From contig JAQSEB010000004.1 of the NCBI GenBank assembly GCA_030063045.1, forward strand, positions 3,596,001-3,660,000: a stretch of 64,000 nucleotides of DNA. The letters run 5' to 3'. The stretch comes from Pratylenchus scribneri. Lineage: Eukaryota; Nematoda; Chromadorea; Rhabditida; Pratylenchidae. The position numbers and the translations under genes are program-made. Shown here piece after piece: positions 33,475 through 44,524 of this stretch (positions within the stretch are counted from its first letter, which is position 1; every line of letters begins with the position of its first letter). The notes below the pieces were generated by a model that was not told the DNA's origin, did not search any database, and saw nothing but the letters and a program-made list of their open reading frames with translations.

Positions 33475-34997
33475 ATGGCCGAAGAAATGATTTTTGGGGA
33501 GACGGATTGGAATATGGAAAATGGCACTTTCCCTTGTGAGATGATTAATAATTCCGAAAATGATCAACAACAGGTTGGTGGATACTCCACAAATCCAATT
33601 TACCTTTTGAGTTAATTCAGTATCCATTGGCCATTCTGTGGTGGACCAATGCCGTTTGCCTTCCGCTGATTGCCACAATTGGATTAATTTGCAATGCAAT
33701 GAATTTATTGGTTTTGGTTGGCAATGAGCAGGCACGGAGAATGCCTTCATGGTTTTGATGAGCCCTTTCCCATCCAATTCCATTCCCTTTTTAAGGCATT
33801 TGTTGGTTGCCCTGGCTCTTTTTGATTCACTTTTCTTGCTTTTTGCCGTCCTTGAATTGGCCATTCCCGTCTCCCTAAATGGCCATCCATTCCTTTTGTT
33901 GTTCCACAATCGGATGGTCCTTTTCCTACGGATGTTGGCTTCTTCCTTCTACAAATCTTCAATCCTGTGCCATTTCCCTTAATCCGAAAATTAATCCAAA
34001 ATTATTATAAAAAAGGATTGTTGTGGCTTTCAATGTCGAACGCTATCTTTGTGTTTGCCGACCACTTTGGGCCCATCGGGCGGGAATTTTGCAGCGAAGA
34101 AGCAGAATGGGCGGAAAAGGAGGACTTGGAGTGATTGGAATTGCTTTTGGCTTTGGTCTATTTTGCAGTTTGCAATGGCCTTTGGCCTATACCGTGTTGG
34201 AATGTTGGCACAAAAATGTTCCCTATTCCATTGTGGTAATGAAGGAATCACAAATTTTACAGGTTGGAATTTGGTTCCAACCAAAATTGAGGCAAATTTT
34301 AGGCATATTATTGGCTAATGGATTGGTTCTCACTTTTTGCCTTTAATCTTTGCCCAATTGTCCTACTCTTCGTCCTCAATCTTCAATTAATTCTCACATT
34401 GAGGAGAATTGTTCGTCGCGACTCGTCCGCCTCTTCCACCCTCCAAATTGAGGATCAACCAAATTGCCAAAGGGGAAAAATTGTTCGAATTATTTTTAGC
34501 CATAATTTTGATCCCTCCTTCCATAAAAAGGGTGGCACATTGGAAAGTGTGAATAGCCTAAATTCGAATGCAATGTTATTTGCGGTTGTTTTCCTCCTTT
34601 TCATTTGTATTGGCCCTCAGGCACCGGCACGCCTTCTCTATGAATGGCATGGCCATTATCATGTGGATGCCATCCTTTACACTTGCATTAGCCAACAAGT
34701 TTATTTAATTCATTATTTTTATTTTTATTATTTCAGTTGGTCTTCCTCAATGCCTCATTGAATTTTTGTCTTTATTGTTTGGTTTCTCGTCGATACCGTT
34801 CATTGTTTAGGGAATCCATGGAACGATTTGGAATTGGAAAAAGGCAAAATATTCCTTGGATTGGGACAAACACCGCTAAATTCAATGCACAAAATAATGC
34901 GCACAGCAATTCAAGCAGTGCTGGGCCAAGCAAAGATGAGGAAAATCAACAACAACAACAACCATTCTTACAATTGGATTTGATGAGAGAAAATTAA
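33475..34997 (+). CDS. peptide GPCR, FMRFamide-receptor-like
   Basis: Rhodopsin-family seven-helix receptor. The ATG at 33475 opens an extracellular tail with N-glycosylation sites (NGT, NNS). TM1 is IATIGLICNAMNLLVLV. TM2 is HLLVALALFDSLFLLFAV, reached by splicing PSW across a short intron at about 33753. TM3 ends with IVVAFNVERYLCVCRPL, the ERY form of DRY. TM4 is GVIGIAFGFGLFCSL. TM5 is LFAFNLCPIVLLFVLNL after an intron ending at 34302. TM6 is MLFAVVFLLFICIG. TM7 is LVFLNASLNFCLYCL, the NPxxY equivalent. A Gln-rich cytoplasmic tail ends at 34997. ERYxxVCRPL and the FLNASLNFCLYC block are typical of invertebrate FMRFamide and related neuropeptide receptors. The ligand cannot be inferred. 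Confidence 0.82.
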
Positions 34998-35515
34998 CTT
35001 TGAATAAATTGTCGATCCGATGGATGTGAATCTCTTCTATTAAATAATTATATTTTTTATCTATTTAATTTAATTTTTGCTAAACTACTATAAATTATAT
35101 ATTTTGTTTTTCCAACTTCGATTATTTTTGTAACTAGTGGGCTTTAAGCTTTAAAAATAGATTCAATCGAATCATCATGGTCGAAATAACTAAGAAAAAT
35201 TTATAATAGTAAATGAATTATTACTATTGTTTCAAATTTGTTTATTGTAGTGAGTTTCATGCTCTAAAAATAGGCTTATTCGATTCGGCATGTTCAATTT
35301 AAGTTACAAAAATTTATTTTTAAATTACAGTAATCAAACGGAAGAAAATTTTTGATTAGAGTAATCGAAAGGAAACGAATTAAACTATCCCACTATTTTA
35401 TTATTATTAGATTTGCTCTATAATAGTACAATCTCCATATATCCCTTATGCCCTTATGGTGATAATTTTTATTCCAAATCAATAAAAAATCATTTCTCAA
35501 AAAAATTAAATATCT
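34998..35515. other. intergenic, convergent 3' ends
   Basis: AT-rich spacer between the convergent GPCR and cwf21-domain genes. CTTTAAAAATAGATTCAATCGA near 35150 has a similar partner near 35262 (CTCTAAAAATAGGCTTATTCGA), possibly an old short duplication. Confidence 0.5.
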
Positions 35516-36209
35516 TCAATGTTTAGTTTCTTCGGCTTTTTTCAACTTTTCCAGTGATGTTCCATCCACAAATGCCGCATCAATTCCCAATGCCCTTCGC
35601 ATATTGTCTCGATTATCCTTTGCCACTTTTGCCCTTGAATGGGTGTTCCGTAAATCCAATTGTTCATCCATATTGAGTCGACCATTCTCGAATTCGTTAA
35701 TCAGCAATTTTCGATATTCATTCACTTTGGCATTTATTTCTTCCTCACAAAATCCCTGAAATAGAAAATATTAAATTAGTAAGGCGCAATTATTTGTTTG
35801 TATTTTATTATTATTATCATTATCATCCAAAAACATTCATCAGAGTGGTTTCTTTCAAATTTTTGAGAAAATTGATAATAAAAAATATTCATGATTTTAT
35901 TTCTCAATATAATATATTAATTTTACGGACCTTTCCCTCCATTAAATCCTCAAATTCGATGCATTTTATCTCGATCGCTCGTTTGTATTCATGATCCAAT
36001 AATTCCAAATTCGGTTTTTTGTTCACTTCAGCCTCCGCTTTTGCAATATCCTCATCCGCATTGTAAACAATTTTATTCTAAAAATAAATTTATATTAATT
36101 AAAAAGTTCCGCTACAAACCCGCGATAAATTTAAATTTGCGGCATTGGACTGAACATAGGCATTTGTCCCCGAACCACGTGCCGTAGAAAGGCCAATATT
36201 GTTATACAT
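35516..36209 (-). CDS. cwf21-domain spliceosome protein (CWC21/SRRM2 type)
   Basis: Three exons. MYNNIGLSTARGSGTNAYVQ (start 36209) is the near-invariant N-terminus of CWC21/SRm300 proteins, which bind the spliceosome core near PRP8 and SNU114. It continues through EAEVNKKPNLELLDHEYKRA and IEIKCIEFEDLMEGKGFCEE, the cwf21 domain, then NRDNMRRALGIDAAFVDGTS, stop TGA 35516-35518. The whole protein is only about 160 residues: the domain plus a short tail, with no Arg/Ser-rich extension as in animal SRRM2 or C. elegans rsr-2. It may be a compact ortholog or a second paralog. Confidence 0.85.
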
Positions 36210-36793
36210 TCTTTATGAAAATAATTAAACTAAAAATTACTTTTTAAAAGAAATTTTATAGAATAGAGATCCAGTGTTTGATTTTTCAGCTTAAATTAAT
36301 TAAAATGTATGTATTAAATACATCTTGGTTCGTTAAGAATTAGGATACCCCCCCTTTCCCTTTTTGACAAAAAATTTCTTTAAATAAAGGGAAATAAAAA
36401 TAATCTTCGGGCGAGTGAAGCGAGCATGAACCAACCCCAATACAAAGGGTGAAGAAGACACAATTAGTCACCCTCTGAGGCTCTGAGCTAGTATAAAAAA
36501 TATATGTCGTAGGATAGGTTTATGTATAGAGTATATTATTTATTGTGAAATTAAATATTAAAATTATTTTATTAATTTAATTAATCTTTTTTCTTTTATC
36601 ACTTTTTTAGTATATTAGGATTAGAAGATTAACTAACGTTTAATTTACATACAAGTTACAAGTAAAACATATGACATACCTATTATGTATTTTTTGTGCA
36701 ATTTTATTTTATTAAAACAATAAAATTATATTTCTTCTATCTGTTAAGTTCAGTTCAATAATTAATAATCATCAAATTGAAAAATTTTACAAA
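36210..36793. other. intergenic between divergent genes
   Basis: Shared upstream region of the cwf21-domain gene (minus) and the Kelch gene (plus). AT-rich, with a short GGGCGAGTGAAGCGAGC-containing patch at about 36410-36430. No coding signal. Confidence 0.5.
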
Positions 36794-39633
36794 ATGCGTG
36801 CAATGGCTAGCAATTGTTCTTTGCCATTAAATTTGGAGGTTTGTAGTAGTAATGTTAATGGGAAATGACTGAATATTTAAACAATTTAAAGGTTGATACA
36901 ACGGATTCACTCTCTGCAGTTGCCGGCCATGTTTGTGTTTCATATCGAGGCTGCTTGATTTGCTGGGGAGGATATTGTTATGATGAGAGAGAAATCCATT
37001 ATAGGGTATTCTTCTACAATAAATAATTTAGCAATCTATTCTGTGAATTTGCAGGAAACAGATTCGCTTTACATATTTCCATATATGCTTTGTGGTGTCA
37101 AGAATAATATTTGGTATTTTATTTACCAAAATATTCTACTTTTATGAATTTTAGGTTAAAAATTCGATGCGAGTCGGATTTACAATTACGCCCAAATTCG
37201 GGTGCCACCGCAAATGTTCATCAAGATCAACTCTACATTTTCGGTGGTTGCCTTTTCGATGATTTGCACCGGCGAATGATAAATACTTCAATGCTAATTG
37301 CAATTGACCTCCAAACGGGCATATTGAGGGCAAAACAAATTCCCCCGAATGGATGCATTCCAACACCGAGAGATAAAACTACATCATGGATTGCCGATGA
37401 AAAGTAATTTAATTCAAAAAATAAATTTAAAAAATTATTTATTTTAGATTTTACATTTTCGGAGGGTACGGAATGAGTTATCATCGATTGGATCATGGCC
37501 AAGAATATTTCTTCCAGCCTTGGAGTTTTTTGGATGATGATATGGGCAGTTGTTGGTAAATATTTATTAAATTAATATTAATTTATAATTTAAATTAGGA
37601 ATAATCAATTGCTTTATTACGATTTGAGATTGGAATGTTGGCAAGAGGCAAAACAGGGCGGCAAAAAGCCAAGTCAAAGGGCAGCAGCCGCCTCCGTTTT
37701 TGTGCCACAATTAAATCAGGCAAATATAAATATTATTCACAAATAATCATTAAATGTTAAGGTTTTTCTATTTGGTGGCCGTCATGACCAAACTCGGCTG
37801 AATGATCTTTATTCCTTGGATTTGGCCTCGCACATTTGGACTCAAATGTAAAATAACATTTATTCAATTTAATTAATATTCTTCAGTGATCCTCCAACCA
37901 CAACCCCCGAAAATGGCATCCTTTGTCCGGTTGGCCGTTCTTGGTGCACAATGGTCCATTTGAACGAAGAGAAAAAAGTATTTTAGAAATATTTTTTTGA
38001 TATTTATTAAAATATTTATTAGATTTTGTGCTACGGTGGACTTTCTTCAACCGGTGAACCATTGGGCGATTTGTGGGAATTGGATATTGCTCAATTTTAT
38101 GAACAAAAAAGTGCACAAAAAAGGTTAAAATAATAATTAATAGGGCACATAGGGGTCCGATTTATATTGATTTCAATGAACTTAAAGCTTTAGACCCATG
38201 GAAAATCTGTTTTTATGAATATTTTTAATCGATTTGTGCCAATATTCATTTACCCTTTTTTGGGTTCGGTATTCTTTTTTTGGCAATTTTCGAGATTATC
38301 GAAGAATTTCATTAAATTCGCATTTGACAATTTTTTGTACAAATTTTCTGATAAAAATTTTCGAAAATAATTTTTGAGTGCGGATAATGAAAATTTTTTT
38401 TAAAAATTTTAAATCAATATCTCAGCAGAATTTATCGTCAATATAAATCCGTTTTACTCTAATAATTTAAATACAGATTAAAATTTAAATATTTTTAAAG
38501 GGAACATTGGCGCCAAATCCCGCCTTTGGAACATCAATTGCCGAATCGTCTTTGGCACTGTTCAATTTTGATGGGAAATGAGGCCATTCTAATTTACGGC
38601 GGAATGAACGAATCACCTTCATCCGATTCCCCATTCGTTCGGACACTTTTGGTTAAGCCAATTCGGCCGCCAACTTTACGCCAATTGGCCTTGAATTCAT
38701 TGACCGAACAAATTATTGGCCAATGGAGGGAGGAAATGGCCGCATCCCGGAATGCCCTTAAATCGGTGGGGAAATAAATGAAATACCCCAAATTTTATTT
38801 TTTTAGCCCAAAGAGTTTTTTGAGTTTGGTCCCTATAAACCTTTTACCAATTTATAGATTTCCTCACGACGCATCGAATGGTATATAATTGTCATGATTT
38901 GGCCAAAATTAAAAGGTATTAAACCATATTTCTAATTTTTGGTTTTAAACTCTTTAATTTGGGTCAAAATCTGACAAATTATATACCATTCGATGCGTCT
39001 CGATCAGATCTACAAAATGCTATAAGGTTTGTAGTAGAGTTTAAAACCGGTTTCAAATTTATTAGAAGTCAAAAATTACTAAAAAAATAAAATTTGAAGT
39101 AAAAATTGTAAAAATATTTTTTTATATTTTCAGCCAATTTGTGGTCAAATTTCGCCTCCACCCTCTGCCCAAGTGGATCTTCAATGTTTTGCCAATTCCA
39201 CCGGCATCATGGCCTCCTTGCCTCGATCACTCCATCCAAATATTCGAATCCTTTTGTCCATCCAAAAACATTCAAAATCGCTTAAACCCAGTGGGGGGAC
39301 CACTCCACGGCCGAATTCACCATTTCCATGGGTAAATTATTGAATATTAAATCTATTTTAATTCATTGTTTTTAGCAACCAACTCCAAGCAATTTTCATT
39401 TATTAAATTTGGATGGAATTCGAAGGGAAATGGAAGAAGATGGCCAATCGAATTCACTTGGCCTTTCTCATCAGAGGAATTCATCAAATCCACATTGGAA
39501 TGTTCCGCCGCTGTCGCCAAAATCCCAAAAACGGTCGCTGGCCGACGAATTATTCAAACACATTTGTGAATGCACAAAACACCGGGGAACTCCGTTTTTG
39601 GAGGCACTTTTCCATTCTTTCGATCCACTTTGA
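36794..39633 (+). CDS. KLHDC2: KLHDC2/KLHDC1-like Kelch-repeat protein
   Basis: KLHDC1/2/3 proteins are Cullin-2 substrate receptors that read C-terminal glycine degrons. The ATG at 36794 begins MRAMASNCSLPLNLEV. Kelch blades follow: AGHVCVSYRGCLIWCGG, QDQLYIFGGCLFDD (about 37225), PTPRDKTTSWIADEKFYIFG (about 37350-37460), FFQPWSFLDDDMGSCWNNQL, PSQRAAAASVFVPQ...VFLFGGRHDQTRLNDL (about 37690-37810), ILCPVGRSWCTMVHL and ILCYGGLSSTGEPLGDLWEL (about 37915-38075), NRLWHCSILMGNEAILIYGG. The CPVGRSW and PRDK blocks match KLHDC2 closely. LRQLALNSLTEQI marks the family's C-terminal helix. Two more exons (about 39135-39338 and 39377-39633) add about 150 Ser/Pro-rich residues beyond the usual length of about 400. 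The last-but-one intron contains a MITE. Confidence 0.82.
38820..39072. mobile_element. palindromic MITE, copy 3
   Basis: CGACGCATCGAATGGTATAT on the left is mirrored by ATATACCATTCGATGCGTCT on the right, with TTTATTAGAAGTCA at the right end. It lies in an intron of the KLHDC2-like gene. The same family as copies 1 and 2; this copy has the best-preserved stem. Confidence 0.8.
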
Positions 39634-40055
39634 TGAATTTTTACAATAAAATATACAAAAATGCTCAGCAAATTCTCATTTTATTTTATTTTCCAAATCC
39701 AATCATCGCCCATCCATTACCGTATTCTTTCCCCCTATTTTTGCTTCATTTGTAAATGTTTTTAATTTGCCTTTCATAAATCCCAAAAATCCAACAAAAA
39801 GTGTATTTTCATTTTGAAAAATGATTGTTTTTGCTTTAATTCCTTCATTTCATCAATTTTATAATACCAAAATAAATTCTGCATAAAATTTATTCAAAAA
39901 ATGTGATAAATTAACAAAATATCAAAATGAATTGATGAAAGATTCAATGAAAATTGTCAAATTTGTACATTATTCATAAATTGAAATGGGCAAATTGTTC
40001 CCATTTTTGACTAGACATTCTTCCAAAAAGTATTCTCGATTCCATTATTCCATAT
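39634..40055. other. intergenic
   Basis: AT-rich spacer downstream of the Kelch gene; nothing recognisable. Confidence 0.5.
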
Positions 40056-40319
40056 TTAACTTCTACAGCAACTTTGTTCAACGCCATTTTCCTGTTGTTG
40101 CTGTTCCAAACAATGGCCGCTGCAACATTTTCGAAGACCGTTGCAAAGTTGAAGACAGGGAGCCGAATTCACTTTTCGCATTCTAAAATATAAATTAAAT
40201 TATTTTAATCCAAAAAATCACCCACCAACTAACCTTTCTGTGCCGACGGAGCATTGTCTTCGGCCATTGGCCGGCAAAAATTCCAACATTTCCGTTGGTG
40301 GATGAATTATACTGATCAT
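40056..40319 (-). CDS. possible 70-residue cysteine-rich protein
   Basis: Two exons, 40319-40234 and 40182-40056, joined by a 51-bp intron with GTTAGT donor and ATTTTAG acceptor, give exactly 71 codons including TAA. The N-terminus MISIIHPPTEMLEFLP is not a clear signal peptide. The second half holds a Cys cluster, CLQLCNGLRKCCSGHC, then a QQQQ run and CCRS at the end. I recognise no family. The in-frame splice and Cys spacing support a gene; the small size leaves doubt. Without splicing the frames are short. Confidence 0.4.
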
Positions 40320-41170
40320 TTTTTGGTTAGGGTTTAGGAACTTTACTGAATTTTGTGATTCTTTTTATTAGGACTTGGAAAGTCGCGCGATTGGTGTTTG
40401 AAAGGAAAGAAGTGAAGGGGAATTGGTCTTTTATAGGCGCGAATGGGGGAGTTGGGGGTGGATGGATGGTGTGGGGGTGGAGACTGCCCCTTATTGGGAA
40501 ATAATTGGCGAGAAGATGGGTTTTGGTGTTGGAGGTGCGAGGCACAGGGAAAATTGGGTGGTTGATCGGCGTGGGAAAAAGTGGTTTCTTTTGACCCCAT
40601 GACGACATAAGAGCGCGAAAGATTGGGTACGGGGGTGCCGGAGGGGGAATGGACAATTTTGTACTGTTTTTGGTGCCCCCAAATTTGAGAGATCGACGGA
40701 CAAAAAAAAATAGAGTCGAGACATTGCGCACTTTATTTTTATTATTTTAATCAGCGAATTTAGTTTGTTTTTGGCTCATTTTTAAAAGTGCAATAATTCA
40801 TTTTAATATTTTTTAAAATTAATGGCCAACCCAAAAAGGCACAATTAAACACAAAATTCACTCATTTATTAATCATTTCCGATGAAATATTTGTTTGGCC
40901 CAATCCAATTCAATTTGGTCCAAAAATAGTCGCCTCTAGGGTATTTGTTTGGACGGTGATTGATAGAATTGTTGAGATGAATGATGTTTGGTTGGTTGGC
41001 TGATTTGTATTTTGGAATTTGATTGGGATTTGGAACATTGGAAAAGGCCATGAAAATTGCTCTTTTAACGTCATTAGAACATTGAAATTATTTTATTTGT
41101 CAAATATTACCCCAAAGGGATAATTGTCTATTCGGAATAATTAAAAATAAATAAATATTCAAATAAATGA
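40320..41170. other. intergenic
   Basis: Minus-strand open frames (40327-40731, 40869-41051) are proline- or asparagine-rich without known domains. A motif near 40765-40790 (TTTGGCTCATTTTTAAA) also occurs at 41343-41359 within the cdk-11 pseudogene fragment, so a further scrap of that copy may lie here. Confidence 0.4.
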
Positions 41171-41171
41171 A

Positions 41172-41390
41172 TTAAAATTTTGGAACATCAAATTTCAGAG
41201 TAAATCCACCAATTGCTTTTCTGGGTGCCGTCGGCTCATTCGGTGGCTTTTTGTTGTGTTCACTTTTGGCTGGCCACTAAAATTTAATTAAAATTATAAA
41301 CGGAAAATATATCATCGTTGGGAATGAGGAAGGGGAATTGGTTTTGGCTCATTTTTAAACCATTTAGTTTTCAATGCATTTGATGATGGC
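41172..41390 (-). pseudogene. decayed copy of the cdk-11 3' end
   Basis: On the minus strand 41276-41172 reads [15 protein letters not shown], then [12 protein letters not shown] and a stop: the last exon of the cdk-11 gene at 62251-62360 with a few changes. Upstream, about 41390-41316 matches the preceding cdk-11 exon (NALKTKWFKNEPKP against [14 protein letters not shown]). The intron between them is retained in position. The copy is broken: the donor GT is lost (CAACG|ATGATA against CAACG|GTACAT), one base is missing just before it, and the rest of the kinase is absent. This is a DNA-level partial duplication, not a retrocopy. Confidence 0.85.
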
Positions 41391-41552
41391 TGATTTTTAA
41401 GGAGCATTATTTCCGATAATATGGCCAAATTCATTTCATTAGCTTTCTTTATTTACGAGTGTGCCCTTCCAATTAATATCTTCTCATTATAAACTCAGTC
41501 ATGATATTATTACATCTTTTATTAATATAAAGATTTATCCATGATTAATTTA

Positions 41553-43818
41553 TCAAAAATTAGTAAAAATTAGAGAAAGAAATATGGCGATAAATAGCCA
41601 AACAATCCATTTCTCATTTATTTGTGTTGCTCCATTTCCATAAATTCCACGGATTAAATCATATTTTTCACCATATTTTTGTCGAATTTGCATCCAAAAA
41701 TGCAATCGTCTGATTTCCCCATTCATGCCATCTTTTTGTGCCGGATTAGTACCAATTTCCATATGCGAAATTGATTCAGAATCAGTCAAAGAAAAGTTTC
41801 CCATTGTTTTCCATTTGATTGAATTGCTTGGATCTCTTAATTTAAAATTAAATGTGAATTGAATCTCTTGAATTTTAAATTTACCCATTTTTCACAAAAT
41901 TTGCAATGGATTCAATCAAAAATTCCGAAATTCTCTTATCATCCGCATTTTTGATTAAATTCTTTTTAAAAATTAAATCATGGTCATAATCGTGATAGGC
42001 GACTAGGATGAAGGGAATATTCAAAAAATCATTTTTGTACCAACCATGCACTTTAACCCGTTTCGGGAACACCTCCGGATTAATGTATTTGTACTCATAA
42101 ATGTACATTGGCCAATTTGCCTGAATGCGTATTTGCGATTCCCAAAGAAGTGGAACCACCATCATCAAATCTGAGCAGACCTTAAAAACATTTTTAACGC
42201 TAATATTATCATTATAATCCATCTACCATTGAATAAAGTCGCAAAAAGAAATTAGCATCCTTCTCCTCTCGATGTTCATATTTATTCACATAAAAATCGA
42301 ATATTTCTGATTGAATTTGTTGTGAAATTTGTTTGCCAAAATATTCATTTTTGGCCACAAAATCACGGAGGAATGCCTCAAAACGAGTTGGGCCATAATT
42401 TTCCACATCTTCATCGATTAATGCCAACATTGAAACGGATGAATTCTGATTCATTATTAATGCTAAATTCATTCCATATTTTAATATTTAATATATTTTG
42501 TTAACTCATTAAAAGAAAATCCAATTCGGTGAATCCAAGCATGGTCCTTTTAGGCGGAGATTTGGCAATGGCCTCCGGATGGTCCAATTCAAATAATTCC
42601 CTGTCCATTCGATTTGGACCAAATTTGGCAAGTGTATACGAAATTTGGGCAGCACCCTTTATAAAATGTGAAATTAAATTTTAAAATCATTTTTGGCCAA
42701 CAATTTGTTGGATTCCATCAAAAATTTCCTCAATTGATTTTTCTTGAAGGCATTTTTTCAAGGAAGAAGAATTTGTGGAGGAACAATTCACTGCTTCAGC
42801 CAATTCAAAAGTGGATTTTGGCACAAATGTTCCGGCACCGGAACTGGACAAAATTGCCCCACTCATTCGAATTGTTTGTTGGAATAAATCTGTTTTAATG
42901 AATATTTTTGGCCCAATTTCAATCCTTGCCTTTCGCTTTTGGTGTGGTGCTCAATAAACCGATGCTGCCGGACCCAGCACTGTACCCGAGGACGGTAATC
43001 CGTTCTGGGTCACCCCCAAATGCCCAAATATTTTCTTTAATCCATCTTAATGCCGCAATTTGATCCCAAATGCCAATATTTCCTTAAATTTTCATTGAAA
43101 TATTGATGAATTAACACAAATAAGTTACCCGGCAATTCCTCATTCCCGGTGGTGGCAAAACCTTAAAAAGCAAAAAGGAAATGAATAGATTTCAAAAAGT
43201 TAACCATAAACTCCCAATCTGTATTGAATGCTGACCAAGATGATTCCTTTGGCCACAAAGCGAGAACCCAACAAATCGTAGTCAAAATAACGAGCCGATG
43301 AACCAATTTCATAGGCACCGCCATGGATTAAGAAAAGTATAGGATAAGATTGTGCATTATCATTGGCATCATTTGACTAAATTGTATGAAATAAAATAAA
43401 AATATTCTTGACTGACTTTATGTGGTGCAAAAATGTTCAAATAAAGGCAATCTTCACTGATTTTGGCCGCCGGCTCAATTTCAATTGGTCTTCCATGGGG
43501 AACGCAGGCTACGGGTTTTGATTCCTCTCCGGCATCCCTCACTTGTTGCCAACTTAAAGGCCGAAATGGCTTCTATTTAATAAAGTAATTAAAATATTTT
43601 TGAGTTTTGTATTTAACTTCGAATCTGTAATTTCCCAAAGGCGGATAGGCAAAGGGGATGCCAAAGAAAACGTCAATTTTTTGTTTTGAATCCGCCAAAT
43701 TGTGAACAATTCCTCGCAATTTACCATAATTTGTTGAAATAATTATTGAATCCGGATTTTGACAGTAACATCCAATTGACAGAGCAAGAATTATGGAAAA
43801 AACGATGAAAAAATTCAT
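41553..43818 (-). CDS. type-B carboxylesterase, secreted or membrane-anchored
   Basis: Alpha/beta-hydrolase of the carboxylesterase/cholinesterase family. [19 protein letters not shown] (start 43818) is a signal peptide. Then [34 protein letters not shown] (about 43460), [13 protein letters not shown] (oxyanion-hole region, about 43330), [24 protein letters not shown] and the nucleophile elbow [10 protein letters not shown] (about 42990-42960, GxSxG). The catalytic His is probably in [12 protein letters not shown] (about 41990). Domain end: [12 protein letters not shown]...HFWMQI. The C-terminus [20 protein letters not shown] is a hydrophobic tail without basic residues after it, as in GPI signals or tail anchors. 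About ten exons. Substrate unknown; the cholinesterase aromatic-gorge residues were not checked. Confidence 0.87.
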
Positions 43819-44217
43819 TTTTTTATTATCAAAAGTGAAGCAAAATAAATGAAAATTTGTTTGACTCAAGGCTAATTAAAAATTGCGGGAATATATTTGC
43901 ATTCTTATCACTTATTTATCATAATCATTTTTATTATATTTATTACATTTATTACTTTTTCCCACAAAATGTTCGCAGGAATTGGCCAAAACAAATAATG
44001 TAAAATCAAATTAACTAATTTATGGCTTTATTCAAAAAAATAAATGATAAGCTAAAAACAAGTCAATATCCTTCTTTGTTTTGGTGATAATTTAATCCAT
44101 AAACTGGTTTTAGGCTTTTCCATCCATCTTCTAAATATATAACCAATTAATTGGCTTCTCCATATTCATTCTTTGCAAAAATATTCCCAATTCCATTTTA
44201 TTTTATCAATTTATTCA

Positions 44218-44524
44218 ATGCCATTAAATTATCATTGTCTTCTGTTTTTGCTTCTCATCATTTTTGTTCTCAATATTTCTTCAGAATTGGCCATTGAAAA
44301 TATGGGTAATTTTAAAATATGTAAATTGGAGATTAATTAGAATTTTAAGCAAAACGTAGTGCCCAATTTCCACAAGAGAAATGGATGTTTATGCGACATC
44401 GAAATTTTGTTAGACGTACGTTTTGTTGAAATTGAAGGGAATGAACAATTAAAATTACATTTTAGATTACGGTCATGGATGCTTTGGATGTGGAGATAAT
44501 TCCTTCTTTGACTATTACAATTAA
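44218..44524 (+). CDS. small secreted peptide precursor
   Basis: Three exons (44218-44305, 44350-44415, 44466-44524) join in phase to 71 codons including TAA. CLLFLLLIIFVLNIS after MPLNYH is a strong signal peptide. The remainder, SELAIENMAKRSAQFPQEKW, continues FMRHRNFVRHYGHGCFGC and ends DYYN. A KR dibasic site could release a C-terminal peptide of about 37 residues with one Cys pair. I recognise no family: it could be a neuropeptide-like precursor or a secreted effector-type peptide. Consistent phases at both introns and the signal peptide argue that it is real. Confidence 0.6.

Noticed and set aside
40327..40731. 134-codon minus-strand frame with Pro/His-rich sequence
   Set aside because: No start context, splice partner or domain; overlapping frames of similar length suggest chance.
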